This document shows positions 31,327 through 38,448 of a DNA stretch of 47,809 nt, one piece after another. Location: NCBI RefSeq assembly GCF_022346185.1, contig NZ_JAKRMS010000015.1:1-47809 (forward strand), written 5' to 3'. This DNA comes from Cellulomonas sp. ACRRI (GTDB lineage Bacteria; Actinomycetota; Actinomycetes; Actinomycetales; Cellulomonadaceae). The position numbers and the translations under genes are program-made. Positions within the stretch are counted from its first letter, which is position 1, and the number at the start of each line of letters is the position of its first letter. The notes beneath the pieces are model-generated. The model had not been told where the DNA came from. It made no database searches and saw only the letters and a program-made list of their open reading frames with translations.

Positions 31327-31794
31327 TCATTCCGGCTGCTCCTTCGTTCGGGTGGTGCGGGCGGTGTGGTGTGCGAGTGCGCGTTTGGCGTTGGCTGCCC
31401 CGCGCTCGTTGATCGCTGCCTGGTCGGCGCTGATCGCGAGGGTGGGTGCGGCGGTCTGCTCGTCCGGGGCGGCCAACTTCTCCGACCGGCACGCGGCACA
31501 GTTCGCGGCGGGGAAGCTCGTGTGTCCCGGCTCGGGGCACCTGGCGTACCGGTGGTCGGTGGCGTCTGAGCCGGCGACCTTGACCGCCTGCCACCACGGA
31601 CCGGCTTCGTCCATGCGCTTCGGGGTGTTGGTCTGCGGGTCGCATGCCACCCACGCCAGGGCGACTGCGACGTCCCGGTATGCGCGGTTGGCGTGCGTGC
31701 CGAGCAGCCAGGTGCAGAGGGACTTGACGGGCCAGTCGGGGCGGAGTTCGTGTGCTGCTGCTGCGAGTCTTTCGATCTCGGTTCGGGAGAGCAT
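31327..31794 (-). CDS. Hypothetical protein next to replication initiator
   Basis: 155 residues; starts by TGATG overlap with the replication gene stop. N-terminal helical domain (TEIERLAAAAHELRPDWPVK, then SLCTWLLGTHANRAYRDVAV), a CxxC-type site (CPEPGHTSFPAANCAACR), and a basic Ala-rich tail. This arrangement recalls helicase-loader-like partners of phage initiators; that is inference. Confidence 0.6.
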   Translation of the reverse strand: MLSRTEIERLAAAAHELRPDWPVKSLCTWLLGTHANRAYRDVAVALAWVACDPQTNTPKRMDEAGPWWQAVKVAGSDATDHRYARCPEPGHTSFPAANCAACRSEKLAAPDEQTAAPTLAISADQAAINERGAANAKRALAHHTARTTRTKEQPE

Positions 31795-32372
31795 CAGCGG
31801 GTTCCTCCTGCTCGTCTCGATTCCAAGTCCAAGACGTCGCCGCGTCTGCGCGGTACGTAACTGGACGATTTGGGCTTGGTCTCTCTAGATCCATCTACGG
31901 AAGGTGAGGTCCGATCGGATCGGGTATCGGGTCGGGTCGGGTCGGGAGGATTCGGGGGCGATTCGCCCCCCCGATCGCCCCCCGATTCGGGGGCGATCTC
32001 CCCGGAGCAGTACCCGCACGACGGAACCGAGATGTTCCGGGCCACGTGCCAGCGCACGTGATTGCCCATAGCGCCACCGTCAGACTCGGCGTGACGGCGG
32101 GCCTTCTCGGATGCGGCGTCGGGCTGGAACTCCTCCCAGCCGTGGAACCGCCACCCGTCCTTCGTTTCCCGCCACAGCCCGGCATCGACGAGCGCGGCGG
32201 CGTCCTTCGCGTTGTTCCCGAACACTGCGAGCACGTGCCGGGGGATGCGCCCGTCAGTTCCCATGCCGGCGGACCAGGACCCGGCGGTGACCCACAGGCC
32301 GCGGGCGCGGACGGGGGTAGCGAGCCACTTGGGGTGCCCCCACAGACGGTCGTCGACCTTGAACCACGTCAC
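31794..32372 (-). CDS. Replication initiator-like protein
   Basis: 192 residues. The N-terminal winged-helix region (TWFKVDDRLWGHPKWLATPV, then GLWVTAGSWSAGMGTDGRIP) matches actinophage replisome-organiser/initiator N-domains. A central part has VPSCGYCSGE, and a Pro/Ser/Asp-rich linker leads to a basic end. It lies between a RusA-like resolvase and a possible loader gene. Probably binds the phage origin. Confidence 0.7.
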   Translation of the reverse strand: MTWFKVDDRLWGHPKWLATPVRARGLWVTAGSWSAGMGTDGRIPRHVLAVFGNNAKDAAALVDAGLWRETKDGWRFHGWEEFQPDAASEKARRHAESDGGAMGNHVRWHVARNISVPSCGYCSGEIAPESGGDRGGESPPNPPDPTRPDTRSDRTSPSVDGSRETKPKSSSYVPRRRGDVLDLESRRAGGTR

Positions 32373-32440
32373 AGCTCGACCTCCTCGCCTGGTCGGATCT
32401 CGTCGCCGTCGATGAACCAGCGGCGGTTCGTGCGCGCCAT
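32369..32440 (-). CDS. Tiny 23-residue protein
   Basis: Sequence begins MARTNRRWFIDGDEIRPGEE. It overlaps the upstream gene stop (TGATG) and the downstream start (ATGA). It could be a real small protein or a coupling peptide that relays ribosomes. Confidence 0.4.
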   Translation of the reverse strand: MARTNRRWFIDGDEIRPGEEVEL

Positions 32441-32832
32441 CAGAACGGCACCTCCTGCCCGATGAGCCGGAGAGTGACGCGGTGACCGCCGGGCTGGTCG
32501 AGGTTTGGGCCGCGCCGGTACCGCTCCTCGACCACGTACCGGGGCCCGTCGTCGGGAAGCCAGCGGGGGACGAGGGCGTCGAGGATTGCCTTGCATGTGG
32601 GGTTCGCGTTCGTCGGGTCGCCCTTGTCGGTGCGGACGCCCTTGGGGTACTGGATCTCCCACGCGACCGTGAACCGGCCGTCGAGCGCTTCGAGCTTCTG
32701 TGCGCGTGCGGCGGTGATGGTGATGTCGTGGATGGCGTCGATGAGCCGGCGCCGGTACCCGTGGTTGACGACGGTGCGATTCGCGGACAGCCAGTAGTCG
32801 CGGGGGATGTCCACGACGAGGGTGCGGGTCAT
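32440..32832 (-). CDS. RusA-like Holliday junction resolvase
   Basis: 130 residues from ATG 32832. Features of RusA: an N-terminal strand, then RTDKGDPTNANPTCKAILDA and LPDDGPRYVVEE, with the acidic residues that bind metal in this family. It resolves branched DNA before packaging and recombination. Usual length for phage RusA is 120-140 residues. Located in the replication block. Confidence 0.8.
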   Translation of the reverse strand: MTRTLVVDIPRDYWLSANRTVVNHGYRRRLIDAIHDITITAARAQKLEALDGRFTVAWEIQYPKGVRTDKGDPTNANPTCKAILDALVPRWLPDDGPRYVVEERYRRGPNLDQPGGHRVTLRLIGQEVPF

Positions 32833-33122
32833 GCTGCTGTCCTGTTCTCGCGGCGGCGGCGCCTCATGTCGGCGGCGGCGAGCTCTCGGCGCTCGTACTG
32901 CTGCTGAGGCGTGTCCCTGTATCGGAGGAGGGCTCGCTTGCGATGCCATTCGGCCTCTTCAGATGCGCGCTTGGCTTCCTCGCTCGCGTGCGCCATCTGC
33001 TCCATGTGGCGTGCGATGGCCTCCTCGGCCTCGCGCTGCAGAGAGGCGACGAGTGCGACGGCCGCCTCTTTGGCCTTCTGGCTCATCCGCTCGTAGTCGG
33101 TGGCCGGCGGAACGCGCATCAT
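32829..33122 (-). CDS. Coiled-coil early protein
   Basis: 97 residues. Almost entirely helical with heptads (KEAAVALVASLQREAEEAIA, then EEAKRASEEAEWHRKRALL), basic C-terminus RRRRRENRT. ATG 33122 overlaps the previous stop. No family recognised; it could bind DNA by its basic end. Confidence 0.6.
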   Translation of the reverse strand: MMRVPPATDYERMSQKAKEAAVALVASLQREAEEAIARHMEQMAHASEEAKRASEEAEWHRKRALLRYRDTPQQQYERRELAAADMRRRRRENRTAA

Positions 33123-33910
33123 GCCGCCACGCGCCAGCGCAGGTAGTCACGGACGGTGTACGCGCTGACCCCGAGGCGCACGGCGATCTCGGCGTTCCCG
33201 AGGCCCATCTCGGCGAGCTCGAGCGCCCGCATGGGCTTCGGGGCGGGGCGGTAGGGGGCGACGTCGACCGGTGCCTCGTCGTGGTCGATGTCGTCCCACG
33301 CGAGTGGCCCGGCCCAGCCGTTGCGGCGGGCTACGTTCCTGGCCCGAGCCGAGTCCTCGCGTTGACGCGCGGTTGCTGCAGGGGGCTGGCGCGTGAGCAT
33401 GCGCCGATACCCGGCCGTGACGGCGTCACGAGTTGCAGCGTTGATCTCGTCAGCTCCGTGAAGGAGACGCGTGATCGTGGCCCGGGAGACTCGGAGGCCG
33501 GACGACATGTCCTTGCCGGTCCAGCCGAGAGAGGCGAGTGCTCTGACTCGCCGGACGGAACCGGTGGAGTCGACCATGCAGCGGCCACGCCGACGGACGA
33601 CGTTCGGGTCGACTGCGAGGATGCGAGCCGCCGCCGTGGCGTCGACTCGCGGCTGCCCCACATATACCTCCTGCGCTACAGACCGGGTCACGCCGGCTGC
33701 GGCGGCCATCTCCTTCACGGCGACCCCCATGGCCTTTGCGGCTTCGAGATGTGCGCGCACCGGGCCCGCGTCGACGAGCCGCGTGGTGCCGAGCTCGAGG
33801 TCAAGGAACCTGCGCTTGCGGTACCTGCGACCGGCGACCTTGCACGCGTCGCACCGGCAGGAGTGCGGGGTGTTGTACCGGGCGCGGGTTCCGTGGTTCG
33901 GGGCGGTCAT
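33119..33910 (-). CDS. Multi-helix-turn-helix DNA-binding protein
   Basis: 263 residues. The N-terminal HGTRARYN-x3-SCRCDACK unit (6-24) is a small zinc-binding actinophage motif. Several HTH-like segments follow: about 62-82 (VAVKEMAAAAGVTRSVAQEV), about 120-150 (LGWTGKDMSSGLRVSRATIT) and about 230-258 (LGNAEIAVRLGVSAYTVRDY, a resolvase/LuxR-type HTH). Probably a regulator or chromosome-binding protein of the lytic phase. Confidence 0.7.
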   Translation of the reverse strand: MTAPNHGTRARYNTPHSCRCDACKVAGRRYRKRRFLDLELGTTRLVDAGPVRAHLEAAKAMGVAVKEMAAAAGVTRSVAQEVYVGQPRVDATAAARILAVDPNVVRRRGRCMVDSTGSVRRVRALASLGWTGKDMSSGLRVSRATITRLLHGADEINAATRDAVTAGYRRMLTRQPPAATARQREDSARARNVARRNGWAGPLAWDDIDHDEAPVDVAPYRPAPKPMRALELAEMGLGNAEIAVRLGVSAYTVRDYLRWRVAA

Positions 33911-34260
33911 GCCGTCGCCCCCTTGCCGAGCAGTGCGAGGGCGGACCGTTCCTCGGGGGTGAGGCCGCCGACGAACCCGAATCGCCCCTCACCGGAGCGC
34001 TCCTCGTAGGTCATCGCGTCACGGGCGCACATCGCCTTGACCGGGCACTCGTCGCACATCGAGCGGGCGACCAGGGGCCAACGGTCGCGGCCCTTCTTCC
34101 CGGGGATCGGGGTGAACCACGGGTCGCCGACGGTGAAGTCCCAGGTGCGGCACGCGGCCTGGTCCTTCCACGGCTCACCGCGGTCAGGCTCGGACTGGCG
34201 GGTGTCGGTTGGTCGGGTAACCGTGAATGCGGACAGCGATACGGTTCGGTTGCTGGACAT
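33907..34260 (-). CDS. WhiB family iron-sulfur regulator
   Basis: 117 residues. Four cysteines that bind a [4Fe-4S] cluster are C37, C69, C72 and C78 (AACRTWDF and CDECPVKAMC). The usual GVWGG turn appears as GFVGG (95-99), followed by LTPEERSAL. WhiB proteins partner sigma factor region 4; phage WhiB genes can alter host transcription or block superinfection, as known for TM4 WhiB. It sits mid early operon. Confidence 0.9.
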   Translation of the reverse strand: MSSNRTVSLSAFTVTRPTDTRQSEPDRGEPWKDQAACRTWDFTVGDPWFTPIPGKKGRDRWPLVARSMCDECPVKAMCARDAMTYEERSGEGRFGFVGGLTPEERSALALLGKGATA

Positions 34261-34288
34261 GGTCCGGTTCCTTCATGTGATGGGGGAG

Positions 34289-34330
34289 TGCCCGGCGGTC
34301 GGCTTCTTGGCGGGAGATGACCGCCGGGCA
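34289..34330 (-). terminator. Hairpin between WhiB and recombination genes
   Basis: Perfect 12-bp stem (34289-34300 with 34319-34330), 18-base loop, in the 84-bp gap between the two genes. It is not followed by a T run on either strand. Likely an attenuating or mRNA-processing structure. Confidence 0.5.
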
Positions 34331-34344
34331 CGTGGGGTGTGGGG

Positions 34345-34884
34345 TCAGGCGGCGTCGTCGGGCGGCGTGAGCTCGGCGACGCGCTGCTGGATGCGTTCGC
34401 GCTGCTGGGGGCCGGCGGTCTTCCACTGCTCCCGGAGCCAGGTGACGTCGGTGGAAGCGGCGATCTGGTCGGGGGAGAGGGTGGGCGACGGGGCGGGTGC
34501 GTCGGGCAGGGGCTCGACGGTGAACGCCGCGAACTTCCCCTTCGACTTCGGGAGCGACACGGTCACGCGCTTGTCGATGTGGCTGGCGTGGCTGATGCGC
34601 GTGCCACCTGTCTTGTCGTTCCCGAAGGAGACGTTCTCGTCGCGGTACAGGCGCACACGGCGTCCGACGTAGACGGAGGCGTCGGGGCCCCAGATGGCGG
34701 CGAGGAGGCGGCGCATGGTGAGGCCGGGGCGCCAGGGCCGGGGGAACTCGGCGAGGGTGATGCTGAGGGGCTGTTCGGCGTTCCCGCGGCCGATCTCGGT
34801 GATGGTGAAGTCGCGGGGGCCGGATAGGAGGTCGACGTTGTCGAGCTGGTCGGACTTGCCGACGAGCATGGCGGAGATGTCCAC
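34345..34884 (-). CDS. Conserved partner of phage exonuclease
   Basis: 179 residues from GTG 34884, 2 bp after the exonuclease stop. Beta-rich N-terminal domain (GPRDFTITEIGRGNAEQPLS, then WGPDASVYVGRRVRLYRDEN, NDKTGGTRISHASHI) and a C-terminal helical part (LREQWKTAGPQQRERIQQRV). Place and coupling suggest a single-strand DNA-binding or annealing partner of the exonuclease, though no RecT or Erf motif is seen. Family unknown to me. Confidence 0.6.
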   Translation of the reverse strand: MDISAMLVGKSDQLDNVDLLSGPRDFTITEIGRGNAEQPLSITLAEFPRPWRPGLTMRRLLAAIWGPDASVYVGRRVRLYRDENVSFGNDKTGGTRISHASHIDKRVTVSLPKSKGKFAAFTVEPLPDAPAPSPTLSPDQIAASTDVTWLREQWKTAGPQQRERIQQRVAELTPPDDAA

Positions 34885-34886
34885 GG

Positions 34887-35702
34887 TCAGAGGCTCGCTT
34901 CCTGGAAGTGGTCGATGCGCTGGGTGGCTGGTCGGCCGGCGATGGCGGTGGTGTAGTGGTCGGTCATCTCGGACGCGACTTCCTCGAACGCCTGGACGGC
35001 GGCGACGATGGCTCGCTGCCACTGCTCGTCCCACTCGACGCGCTTTACGTAGAGGGGCATGCCGCCGCAGAACGACACGTAGTCGCACCACTCGCGGCCG
35101 GAGACGTAGATCCCGCACTGGATCTGGGCCATGTTCTCTGCGGGCACCTCGTCGCGGAGGATGGTGTCGAGCTGCTTCTTGGCGCGACGGGACTTGATCT
35201 CGATGAGGCCCTTGTCGCCGACGAGGCCGTCGGGGGAGTAGCCGATCCGGAACCCCCAGTCGTCGCGGACCATGAACCCGACCTCGTCCACCGGCGCGTA
35301 GTGCTCGGCGTAGATGGCGCGGGCGATGGGTTCGTCGAGGGTGCCGCGCATCATGTCGTCGGACACGTAGACGGGGTCGACCCATCCGGTGATGCGTTCG
35401 GCGACGAGGAGCCGAGTCAGAGCGTCCGCGGTGTTGTCGTGAGCGACGTCGATGATCGGCGGGGTGCCGGGAGGGGCGGTCCGTGACGCGTGGAAGGTCT
35501 TGATCGGGGTGGGCTCCTTGCGCGCCCGGCTCACGCACCAAGATCCCTTGTCAGAGCCACACTCCGGGCACTTCCCGTTGAGCGGGCCCGCCTCCTTGAC
35601 GGAGATGAGCTGGCCGACGACGGAGGCGGTGACGATGCCTCGGCGTGCTTCGAGCCACGCGTCGGACCCTTGCTCGAGGTCGTTGTAGACGTGGAGCGTC
35701 AT
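34887..35702 (-). CDS. YqaJ-type phage exonuclease
   Basis: 271 residues from ATG 35702. Lambda-exonuclease-like fold: E-x-W-x2-AR-x-G-I-V-T at the N-terminus, GTLDEPIARAIYAEHY, then GYSPDGLVGDKGLIEIKSRR with catalytic D, E and K, and QIQCGIYVSGREWCDY. An insert with CPECG-x4-GSWC (about 44-55) looks like a zinc module. It digests double-strand ends for recombination and works with the next gene product. Confidence 0.88.
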   Translation of the reverse strand: MTLHVYNDLEQGSDAWLEARRGIVTASVVGQLISVKEAGPLNGKCPECGSDKGSWCVSRARKEPTPIKTFHASRTAPPGTPPIIDVAHDNTADALTRLLVAERITGWVDPVYVSDDMMRGTLDEPIARAIYAEHYAPVDEVGFMVRDDWGFRIGYSPDGLVGDKGLIEIKSRRAKKQLDTILRDEVPAENMAQIQCGIYVSGREWCDYVSFCGGMPLYVKRVEWDEQWQRAIVAAVQAFEEVASEMTDHYTTAIAGRPATQRIDHFQEASL

Positions 35703-35703
35703 G

Positions 35704-35871
35704 TCAGACCGCTCTCTTCTCGATGTGGTGGTTGAAGTTGTCGGAGACACGCGCGCATTCGTTGCAGGTCCACCAGGCGCAGCGGACGGACTTGCAGTGG
35801 GGTGCGCAGTTGACGGAGGCGCAGTGGTTGCACTTCTTGACGGCCGGCTTCGGCTGCTGCGGGCGGTTCAT
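35704..35871 (-). CDS. Cysteine-rich mini-protein
   Basis: 55 residues from ATG 35871 (TGATG overlap). Eight cysteines and several histidines (KKCNHCASVNCAPHCKSVRC, then WTCNEC) suggest two metal sites. Directly upstream of the exonuclease start. Role unknown. Confidence 0.65.
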   Translation of the reverse strand: MNRPQQPKPAVKKCNHCASVNCAPHCKSVRCAWWTCNECARVSDNFNHHIEKRAV

Positions 35872-36104
35872 CACTCGACCCCCGTCGCGTACCAGGCGAT
35901 GCGAAGTGGGCCGATGCGCCACCTCTTCGGGCCGGGCTTGTACCCGTACCGCTCGGAGAAGATGACGTAGAGGTCGTGGCCCCACGCGAACTTGATCCGC
36001 CAGCGCCGGCGCATGTCTTCCATGCGCCAGTCGATGAAGTGCTCGGCGCCGTCGAACATGTCGATGGCCGCGTATTCGAGGTGCCCGAGGCGGTAGTTCT
36101 TCAC
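35871..36104 (-). CDS. Hypothetical early protein
   Basis: 77 residues from GTG 36104 (GTGA overlap). Aromatic- and basic-rich: FIDWRMEDMRRRWRIKFAWG, then YGYKPGPKRWRIGPLRIAWY. No family recognised. Confidence 0.55.
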   Translation of the reverse strand: MKNYRLGHLEYAAIDMFDGAEHFIDWRMEDMRRRWRIKFAWGHDLYVIFSERYGYKPGPKRWRIGPLRIAWYATGVE

Positions 36105-36337
36105 CAGCCCCACCCCAGATCGGCGCGGTCGTCGCAGTCGGCGAAGTCGTAGGGTTCGGGGTCGGCGTCGTAGCAGTCCTGGCAGGCGAGTCCTTCCGCG
36201 GTGATGCGGACGGTGTCGTCGGTGCCGCAGGTGTCGCACTCGCCCTGGACCCACTGCGCGGGGAGTCCGGTAGGCAGGGTGTCGATGCGGATGGCGTCGA
36301 GCTCGGCGTGGAACTCGCGGTCCGTCAGGGCGGTCAT
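36101..36337 (-). CDS. Small zinc-ribbon-like protein
   Basis: 78 residues from ATG 36337 (ATGA overlap). VQGECDTCGTDDTVRITAEG with CQDC makes a four-cysteine zinc ribbon (about 34-55), followed by an acidic tail. Possibly nucleic-acid or protein binding. Confidence 0.65.
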   Translation of the reverse strand: MTALTDREFHAELDAIRIDTLPTGLPAQWVQGECDTCGTDDTVRITAEGLACQDCYDADPEPYDFADCDDRADLGWGW

Positions 36338-36636
36338 GCGACGCTCCACTCTGAGATCGGGAGCACGGTCATCCCCAACTGGTGGGCGACGTGCACTTCC
36401 AGGGCGGCGCCGCGTGACGCCTCCCACCCGGGCAGCACCGCTACCGCCTCGCAGTCGAGGAGCATCCGCAGGTCGGCGCGAAGGTACGCAGCCCACGTCT
36501 GCTCGGGGACGTCAGCATCACCAGGGTCGACGGGCTCGTGGCCGAAGGCAGCCAGGTCGGCGGCGGCCGCCTCGAAGGATCGGCGGTTGAGCGCGGGGTA
36601 TCCGGTCATGGGGCCAGAGATGTAGACGCGGGCCAT
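36334..36636 (-). CDS. DUF4406 / nucleoside deoxyribosyltransferase-like
   Basis: 100 residues from ATG 36636. MARVYISGPMTGYPALNRRS matches the DUF4406 N-terminus, with the YISGPMTG loop, and ADLRMLLDCEAVAVLPGWEA and SRGAALEVHVAHQLGM complete the small Rossmann-like fold. These resemble 2-deoxyribosyltransferases that exchange nucleobases; an enzyme role in phage nucleotide metabolism is plausible but untested. Confidence 0.8.
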   Translation of the reverse strand: MARVYISGPMTGYPALNRRSFEAAAADLAAFGHEPVDPGDADVPEQTWAAYLRADLRMLLDCEAVAVLPGWEASRGAALEVHVAHQLGMTVLPISEWSVA

Positions 36637-36998
36637 CACGCCACCTCGGCGGTGTCGGGTCGCACGACGATGTGCGCGGCGCGGTGGACGATGTGGCGCT
36701 GGCCGGCGGCGTGGTTGTAGTCGTGGACGGCGTCGGCGCGGTTGAGGTGCCAGGCGGGGGTGATGACGGGCTGACCGTCCCCCCAGGTCTGACGCTGGGC
36801 GAACTCACGCTCGGGGTGCGTGTCGTCGGCGCAGAAACATGTCACCCACAGGTCGACGACGGTGGTCGGGAGCGGCACGACGTTCGGTGCGCACTCGCCG
36901 GCTGGTCGGTCGGCCCACTCGATGCTGCCGTCCGGGAACTGGCGCATCAGGCGCTCGGACAGCAGAGCGGCTTGCTCGCTGTGGAAGTGCTCGCTCAC
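36636..36998 (-). CDS. Hypothetical early protein
   Basis: 120 residues from GTG 36998 with AGGAGG close upstream. N-terminal helix (EQAALLSERLMRQFPDGSIE), middle WVTCFCADD, and a His-rich part (HDYNHAAGQRHIVHRAAHIV). Possibly metal-binding. No family recognised. Confidence 0.55.
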   Translation of the reverse strand: MSEHFHSEQAALLSERLMRQFPDGSIEWADRPAGECAPNVVPLPTTVVDLWVTCFCADDTHPEREFAQRQTWGDGQPVITPAWHLNRADAVHDYNHAAGQRHIVHRAAHIVVRPDTAEVA

Positions 36999-37153
36999 TG
37001 GTCCTCCTTGATCGTTTCGGTGAGTGCGTACTGGGCGTGACGGCTGGCCCACTTGATGGCGCGGCCGATGCACTTCGGGCGGTTGCAGACGAACGCGTGC
37101 CGGTTGCCGGAGATGACGGAGCGGCGCGGGCGATGCGGACACGGGCGGGTCAT
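36995..37153 (-). CDS. Small basic protein with Cys/His sites
   Basis: 52 residues: MTRPCPHRPRRSVISGNRHA, then CNRPKC. Overlaps neighbours on both sides (ATGA upstream; its end contains the AGGAGG of the next gene). One-zinc DNA-binding fold possible. Confidence 0.6.
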   Translation of the reverse strand: MTRPCPHRPRRSVISGNRHAFVCNRPKCIGRAIKWASRHAQYALTETIKEDQ

Positions 37154-37449
37154 TCGTGGCTCGCAGGAGCGATCGACAGCAGGCAGTAGTCGTCGTCGAT
37201 GCCGTCTGCCTGGCGCCCGTCAAGGACGTGCAGCACGCGGACGTCGAACGTGTTGTGCCCGCGGTCGGGACCCTCGGATTCGTCACCCGACTCGGGGTAG
37301 AAGATTGGCGATCCGAAGTCGTTCACCTCGGTCAGGTGGAGCACGTCGCCGACCTGGTAGTCGCGGTCGTGCTTCCGGAGCTCGAACCGCTTCTCGCCGG
37401 ACTTCACGCGAGCGAGCCACTGGGTGCGGATCTTGAGGTCGTGGATCAC
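37150..37449 (-). CDS. DUF3850 (ASCH-like) protein
   Basis: 99 residues from GTG 37449 with AAGGAGAA upstream. MIHDLKIRTQWLARVKSGEK and FELRKHDRDYQVGDVLHLTE match DUF3850, a PUA/ASCH-like RNA-binding fold. Found in many phages; proposed to bind RNA or modified bases. No catalytic residues assigned. Confidence 0.8.
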   Translation of the reverse strand: MIHDLKIRTQWLARVKSGEKRFELRKHDRDYQVGDVLHLTEVNDFGSPIFYPESGDESEGPDRGHNTFDVRVLHVLDGRQADGIDDDYCLLSIAPASHE

Positions 37450-37538
37450 TTCGCGTTCTCCTTCTTGATGCCGGCGCATGCGTCGCAGGTGTGACCGGTT
37501 GTGTGCGGGCAACGCCACGGATCCGGGTGCGCGGTCAT
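37446..37538 (-). CDS. Tiny CxxC/H protein
   Basis: 30 residues: begins MTAHPDPWRCPHTTGHTCDA and contains CPH-x6-CDAC. GTGA overlap downstream and ATGA overlap upstream. Its end carries the AAGGAG for the DUF3850 gene. Could be a mini zinc knuckle. Confidence 0.5.
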   Translation of the reverse strand: MTAHPDPWRCPHTTGHTCDACAGIKKENAK

Positions 37539-37732
37539 CGCGACCACTGCCGGTAGGTGAAGAGCCGCTGCGCCTGAGGCACGTACGACACGAGCCCCTG
37601 TGCGCACTTGCCGCACACCAGGAGCGGGGCTGAACGCTTGCGGGACACCTGCTTGCCGCAGATCGCCCGGCCATTGACGAACTCGCTGGCGTCGTCGTCG
37701 TACCAGCCGATGTGGCCGTAGATCCGCTTCAT
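37535..37732 (-). CDS. Small zinc-binding protein
   Basis: 65 residues from ATG 37732 (ATGA overlap). AICGKQVSRKRSAPLLVCGK with a third cysteine in CGKCAQ fits a zinc-ribbon-like unit. Basic C-terminus. Function unknown. Confidence 0.6.
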   Translation of the reverse strand: MKRIYGHIGWYDDDASEFVNGRAICGKQVSRKRSAPLLVCGKCAQGLVSYVPQAQRLFTYRQWSR

Positions 37733-37923
37733 CGCGCACCGATCCCGTCGCGTCGGTCGAGCTCGGACGTCGAGTCGTACGGGTCCGTCGTCGCGAAGTA
37801 CCCCGGGAACACCAGGAACGACACGACCAGACCCGCGATCAGGGACCACGCGACACCCGGAACACCCCAGACCAGGGCCGCGACGTACACCGACGCCAGC
37901 CAGAGGAGACCGAGGCGCTTCAC
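37729..37923 (-). CDS. Small two-helix membrane protein
   Basis: 64 residues, GTG start overlapping the upstream stop. Two hydrophobic helices (about 4-19 and 22-44: LGLLWLASVYVAALVWGV, WSLIAGLVVSFLVFPGYF) and a charged C-terminus. Encoded among early genes, not in the lysis cassette, so it may act in superinfection exclusion or on the host membrane; inference only. Confidence 0.65.
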   Translation of the reverse strand: MKRLGLLWLASVYVAALVWGVPGVAWSLIAGLVVSFLVFPGYFATTDPYDSTSELDRRDGIGAR

Positions 37924-38168
37924 CGGGACACCTGCTCGGCCTCGTTGAGGGCGACGAGCGCAGAGTCGATCGCCCGCTCAGCCAGCTCCCATCGCCGTGC
38001 GGCCAGTGTGGACAGGTACGACAGCGCCGCGATCACATCACCGTCCGCGCCGTACCCCTCGTCCGTAGCAAGCCGACGCGCACGCGTCAGTGCCGCACGG
38101 TCACGCTCCGCCTCGCGCTTCTCGCACTGCGCGGCCTCAACCGCGTTCGTTGCCTCGGTGACGCTCAT
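37920..38168 (-). CDS. Hypothetical helical early protein
   Basis: 82 residues, ATG 38168 with AAGGAG upstream. Helical throughout (VEAAQCEKREAERDRAALTR, then TLAARRWELAERAIDSALVA). No family recognised. It is the first gene after a 70-bp gap behind the excisionase. Confidence 0.6.
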   Translation of the reverse strand: MSVTEATNAVEAAQCEKREAERDRAALTRARRLATDEGYGADGDVIAALSYLSTLAARRWELAERAIDSALVALNEAEQVSR

Positions 38169-38238
38169 GGCTACACTCCTTCTTGCGATCGGTGGCGTCC
38201 TGACCTCTTGCCCGGTGGGACGCCATTGGTCTGGGTGG

Positions 38239-38448
38239 TCAGGCGACCTGGCCCTTGGTGGTCGGCAGGGACTCGACCCACTCGTCGAGCTCGACGGCCC
38301 GGAACACGGGCTTCGTGGCCTTCGCGCCGACGTAGTGCGCGATCAGCGACCCGTTCTGCACGGCGGCGGAGATCGTGGCCCGGGAGATGCCGGTCGCCTT
38401 CTCTGCGCCGACGAGGTCGTATGAGACCTGGGTGAGGGTGATGCTCAC
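38239..38448 (-). CDS. xis: Excisionase-like HTH protein
   Basis: 69 residues from GTG 38448 (GTGA overlap). AEKATGISRATISAAVQNGS and ATKPVFRAVELDEWVESLPT are the two halves of a winged HTH of the MerR/excisionase (HTH_17) type. It would bend attachment-site DNA and direct excision. Located next to the antirepressor gene, so excision and induction are co-expressed. Confidence 0.75.
   Translation of the reverse strand: MSITLTQVSYDLVGAEKATGISRATISAAVQNGSLIAHYVGAKATKPVFRAVELDEWVESLPTTKGQVA

Noticed and set aside
34345..35541. 398-codon frame running through the exonuclease partner gene
   Set aside because: The upstream part is an Arg-rich shadow of the exonuclease; the real gene starts at GTG 34884.
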